From Acidobacteriota bacterium (GTDB lineage: Bacteria; Acidobacteriota; Vicinamibacteria; Vicinamibacterales; 2-12-FULL-66-21): a stretch of DNA of 7,894 bases. Position 1 is the stretch's first letter; every line of letters starts with the position of its first letter. Positions 5,891-7,894 of this stretch are shown here, in pieces. Both the position numbers and the translations under genes were made by a program. The stretch covers positions 1 to 7,894 of the forward strand of contig JACDDJ010000189.1 of NCBI GenBank assembly GCA_013817065.1, read 5' to 3'. Under the pieces are notes generated by a model. It ran no database searches, was not told the DNA's origin, and was given only the letters and a program-made list of their open reading frames with translations.

Positions 5891-7894
5891 CAGGTGGAGG
5901 CGTCGCTCGCCAGGCCGTCCAGCACGGCAACCACTTCGTCGAGGTTCACAGGCTTCACCAAGTGGTGGTGAAAGCCAGCGGCGGCCGAGCGCTGACGATC
6001 CGACTCCTGGCCGTACCCGGTTACCGCAACGAGCCGAATCGCTTCGAGGCCAGGTATCTCGCGCAGCCGCGCGGCAAGTTCATAGCCGTCCATCACCGGA
6101 AGGCCGATATCGAGAAAGGCCGCGGAGGGCCGCGCGATCGCGGCCTGGCGCAGCGCCTCCGGTCCGTCGTGAGCCACCCAGGTGTGGTGACCGTTCAACT
6201 TAAGCGCATGCGCAAGCATCTCGGCGGCATCGACGTTGTCATCCACGATCAGAACACGCGCGTGGCTGGCCAGCGACGGGGCGACCGCACGGCCCGAGTG
6301 TTCGGGTACGGCTGGAGCTGCGACCGGCGTCGACGCGAGCGGCAGACGCACCACGAACTCGCTCCCCGTGCCTGGGCCATCACTGTGCGCCGAAACACTG
6401 CCGCCGTGACGCTCGGTCAGACTGCGGACGATGGTGAGCCCCAGGCCGAGGCCCCCTTCGGCGCGATCGATGGCCTGTCCGCCCTGGACGAACAGATCGA
6501 ACACGCGCGGCAGGACCTCTGCCGCGATCCCCACCCCGTTGTCGCGGACCCGTAACACCGCCTCACCCTGCTCGGCGCCCATCGACACGGTAATGTGGCC
6601 ACCCGGCGCGGTGTGTTTCGATGCGTTGGTCAGCAGATTCGAAATAACCTGCGTGAGCCGGGCGGGGTCGGCGTCCACCGCCAGGCCGGTGCGCGGCGCC
6701 TCGATCGCGAGAGTCTGTGTGCGCTGCTCGAGCAGTGGACTCGCTACTTCGATGGCGCGGGTAACGATCTCCGGCAGCTCGATGATCGCGGTTTTTAGCT
6801 CCACCTTCCCGCGCGCAATACGCGAGACGTCCAGCAGGTCGTCGACGAGCCGTGTCAGGTGGGTCACCTGGCGTTCGATGACGACCCGCTCGCGCAGCGA
6901 CGAATCGTCGCCGCGGAGTTTCATCAGCTGCAACGCTGTCAGGATCGGTGATAGAGGATTGCGCAGCTCGTGGCCGAGCATCGCCAGGAACTCGTCCTTG
7001 GCACGGTTGGCGGCTTCAGCCGCCTCGAGCAGAGTGGCACGCTCACGCTGCACGCGGGCTCGCTCGAGGGATTCCCAGCAGCGGCTGGCGACCCGCTGCA
7101 GCAGTTCCACCTCCGGCGCCGTCCACTGCCGCGGCTCCAGCGTGTGAACAGCCATCCCGGCAACGAACTGTCCGGACTTGCGGACCGGCACGCAGATCAC
7201 CGCTCGAATGGCCGTCTGTTGGTAGGCAATACGGTCCTCCGCATCGACGCGTGGATCACGACGCGAGTCGGTCACGATGTACGGCTCACCGCCCCGCATC
7301 AGCCGCAGGCACTCGGCGCCGAACTGCCGGAACCGATACCGTCCAACGATGCTGTGGGTGCCGCGGGTGTAGTTGCCCGACAAGTCGAACGTGTCCTCGT
7401 CGGCATGCACCGTCGCGTACGCGCATCGGTTCACCTCGAGGTGACCGCCAAGTACACGTGCGGCCGTCTGAGTAATCGCTTCCGCCGCCAGCAGGGAGCG
7501 CACTTCATCGTCGAGCCGGACCAGGAGCTGGTCGGACTCTTCCGCCACCTTCCTCTCGGTGATGTCGATCCCGATCCCGTAGAGCCAGCGCGGGGAGCCG
7601 TCCGGTCCGTAGATGCCGCGGCCCCGCCCGTCCATCCAGCGCCAGCTGCCGTCGGCATGTTTGAACCGGAATTCCATGACGTAATCGCGGCCGGAGGCGA
7701 TCGCCTCATCGACGATCCCGTCGATGCGCTCCTTGTCGTCGTCGTGGACGAACCTGCGGAAGCCCGTCTGGCTGCCCTCGAAGCCGCCCGGCTCGAGACC
7801 AAACAGCTCCTCCAGCTCGCGACTCCACCACACCTCCCTGGTCACCATGTTGAGCGACCAGGCGCCCATGCGGCCGCCGCGCATTGCCAGGGAC
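5890..7894 (-). CDS. Hybrid sensor histidine kinase (PAS-GAF-HisKA-HATPase-REC), N-terminus outside window
   Basis: Residue numbers count from the ATG at 7884. Domains run: PAS with PAC motif (about 6-112, ending IDITERK); GAF (about 118-275); a short coiled linker; HisKA dimerisation domain (about 293-360) with the H-box GHELRNP and phosphorylated H305; HATPase_c (about 405-515) with N-box NLLTNASKH (N416, N420), G1 box DNGVGI (D448) and G2 box GGLGLGL (477-483); and a receiver domain (about 543-658) with acidic pair D548/D549, phosphoacceptor D592, T622 and K644. All residues needed for autophosphorylation and transfer to the receiver are present. No membrane segment is seen in this part, so it looks cytosolic. 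The receiver is the last domain and no output domain follows. The frame stays open past 7884 to the edge (Ser-Leu-Ala before the Met), and a PAS start normally has such residues before RMGAW, so the true start is probably outside. The stop overlaps the start of the polymerase gene. Confidence 0.93.
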   Translation of the reverse strand, partial: SLAMRGGRMGAWSLNMVTREVWWSRELEELFGLEPGGFEGSQTGFRRFVHDDDKERIDGIVDEAIASGRDYVMEFRFKHADGSWRWMDGRGRGIYGPDGSPRWLYGIGIDITERKVAEESDQLLVRLDDEVRSLLAAEAITQTAARVLGGHLEVNRCAYATVHADEDTFDLSGNYTRGTHSIVGRYRFRQFGAECLRLMRGGEPYIVTDSRRDPRVDAEDRIAYQQTAIRAVICVPVRKSGQFVAGMAVHTLEPRQWTAPEVELLQRVASRCWESLERARVQRERATLLEAAEAANRAKDEFLAMLGHELRNPLSPILTALQLMKLRGDDSSLRERVVIERQVTHLTRLVDDLLDVSRIARGKVELKTAIIELPEIVTRAIEVASPLLEQRTQTLAIEAPRTGLAVDADPARLTQVISNLLTNASKHTAPGGHITVSMGAEQGEAVLRVRDNGVGIAAEVLPRVFDLFVQGGQAIDRAEGGLGLGLTIVRSLTERHGGSVSAHSDGPGTGSEFVVRLPLASTPVAAPAVPEHSGRAVAPSLASHARVLIVDDNVDAAEMLAHALKLNGHHTWVAHDGPEALRQAAIARPSAAFLDIGLPVMDGYELAARLREIPGLEAIRLVAVTGYGQESDRQRSAAAGFHHHLVKPVNLDEVVAVLDGLASDAST

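Noticed and set aside
5614..6555. Open frame of 313 codons on the plus strand opposite the kinase and polymerase genes
   Set aside because: Its product is Arg-rich without domains, and it lies wholly antisense to genes with complete motif sets.
7882..7884. ATG at 7884 as the true start of the kinase
   Set aside because: The frame stays open to the window edge, and PAS domains normally have residues before the RMGAW segment. No ribosome site can be judged in the 10 bases left, so the gene is treated as partial.

Overview
The window is GC-rich, densely coded bacterial chromosome: seven genes with high-GC third positions, tight spacing, and long open frames antisense to the real genes, as is usual at this base composition. 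No mobile element, tRNA, rRNA or CRISPR array is visible. The gene set fits a soil-type GC-rich bacterium: a mycobacterial-LigC-like ligase next to a stand-alone LigD-type polymerase, a cold-shock protein starting MAAPMNGTIKRLVSDKGFGF, a bacterial Yip1 protein and a PAS/GAF hybrid histidine kinase. Acidobacteriota (Vicinamibacteria-like) is my best guess. It rests on the general look of the proteins, not on a marker gene, and is of low to moderate confidence.

Layout. (1) 1-303 (+) is the 3' end of a SNF2-family helicase, running in from the left edge. (2) 322-2704 (-) is a three-gene block read right to left: a Yip1-type membrane protein, then after 17 nt a phosphatidylserine synthase (pssA), then after 110 nt a Gfo/Idh/MocA-family oxidoreductase. 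(3) 2705-3036 is a non-coding, hairpin-rich gap between the Yip1 gene and the cold-shock gene. (4) 3037-3246 (-) is a 69-residue cold-shock protein with a probable long 5' leader. (5) 3532-4635 (+) is an ATP-dependent DNA ligase of the LigC type, divergent from the cold-shock gene. (6) 4652-5890 (-) is a LigD-type polymerase/primase (PolDom), convergent with the ligase across 16 nt. (7) 5890-7894 (-) is a hybrid sensor histidine kinase whose stop codon overlaps the polymerase start by one base (TGATG); its frame runs off the right edge.

How the genes work together. The ligase and polymerase form a split DNA-repair pair: polymerase-primase and ligase as separate proteins rather than one fused LigD. 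No Ku gene or LigD phosphoesterase domain lies in the window. Mycobacterial LigC and its neighbouring Prim-PolC act in short-gap excision repair, so gap repair is at least as likely a role as Ku-dependent end joining. The one-base overlap of the polymerase with a complete hybrid kinase suggests co-expression of a signalling protein and a repair polymerase, which is the most unusual point here. The pssA and Yip1 genes are probably one membrane-related transcription unit; the oxidoreductase downstream has no evident functional link. I see no clearly new defence or mobile system.
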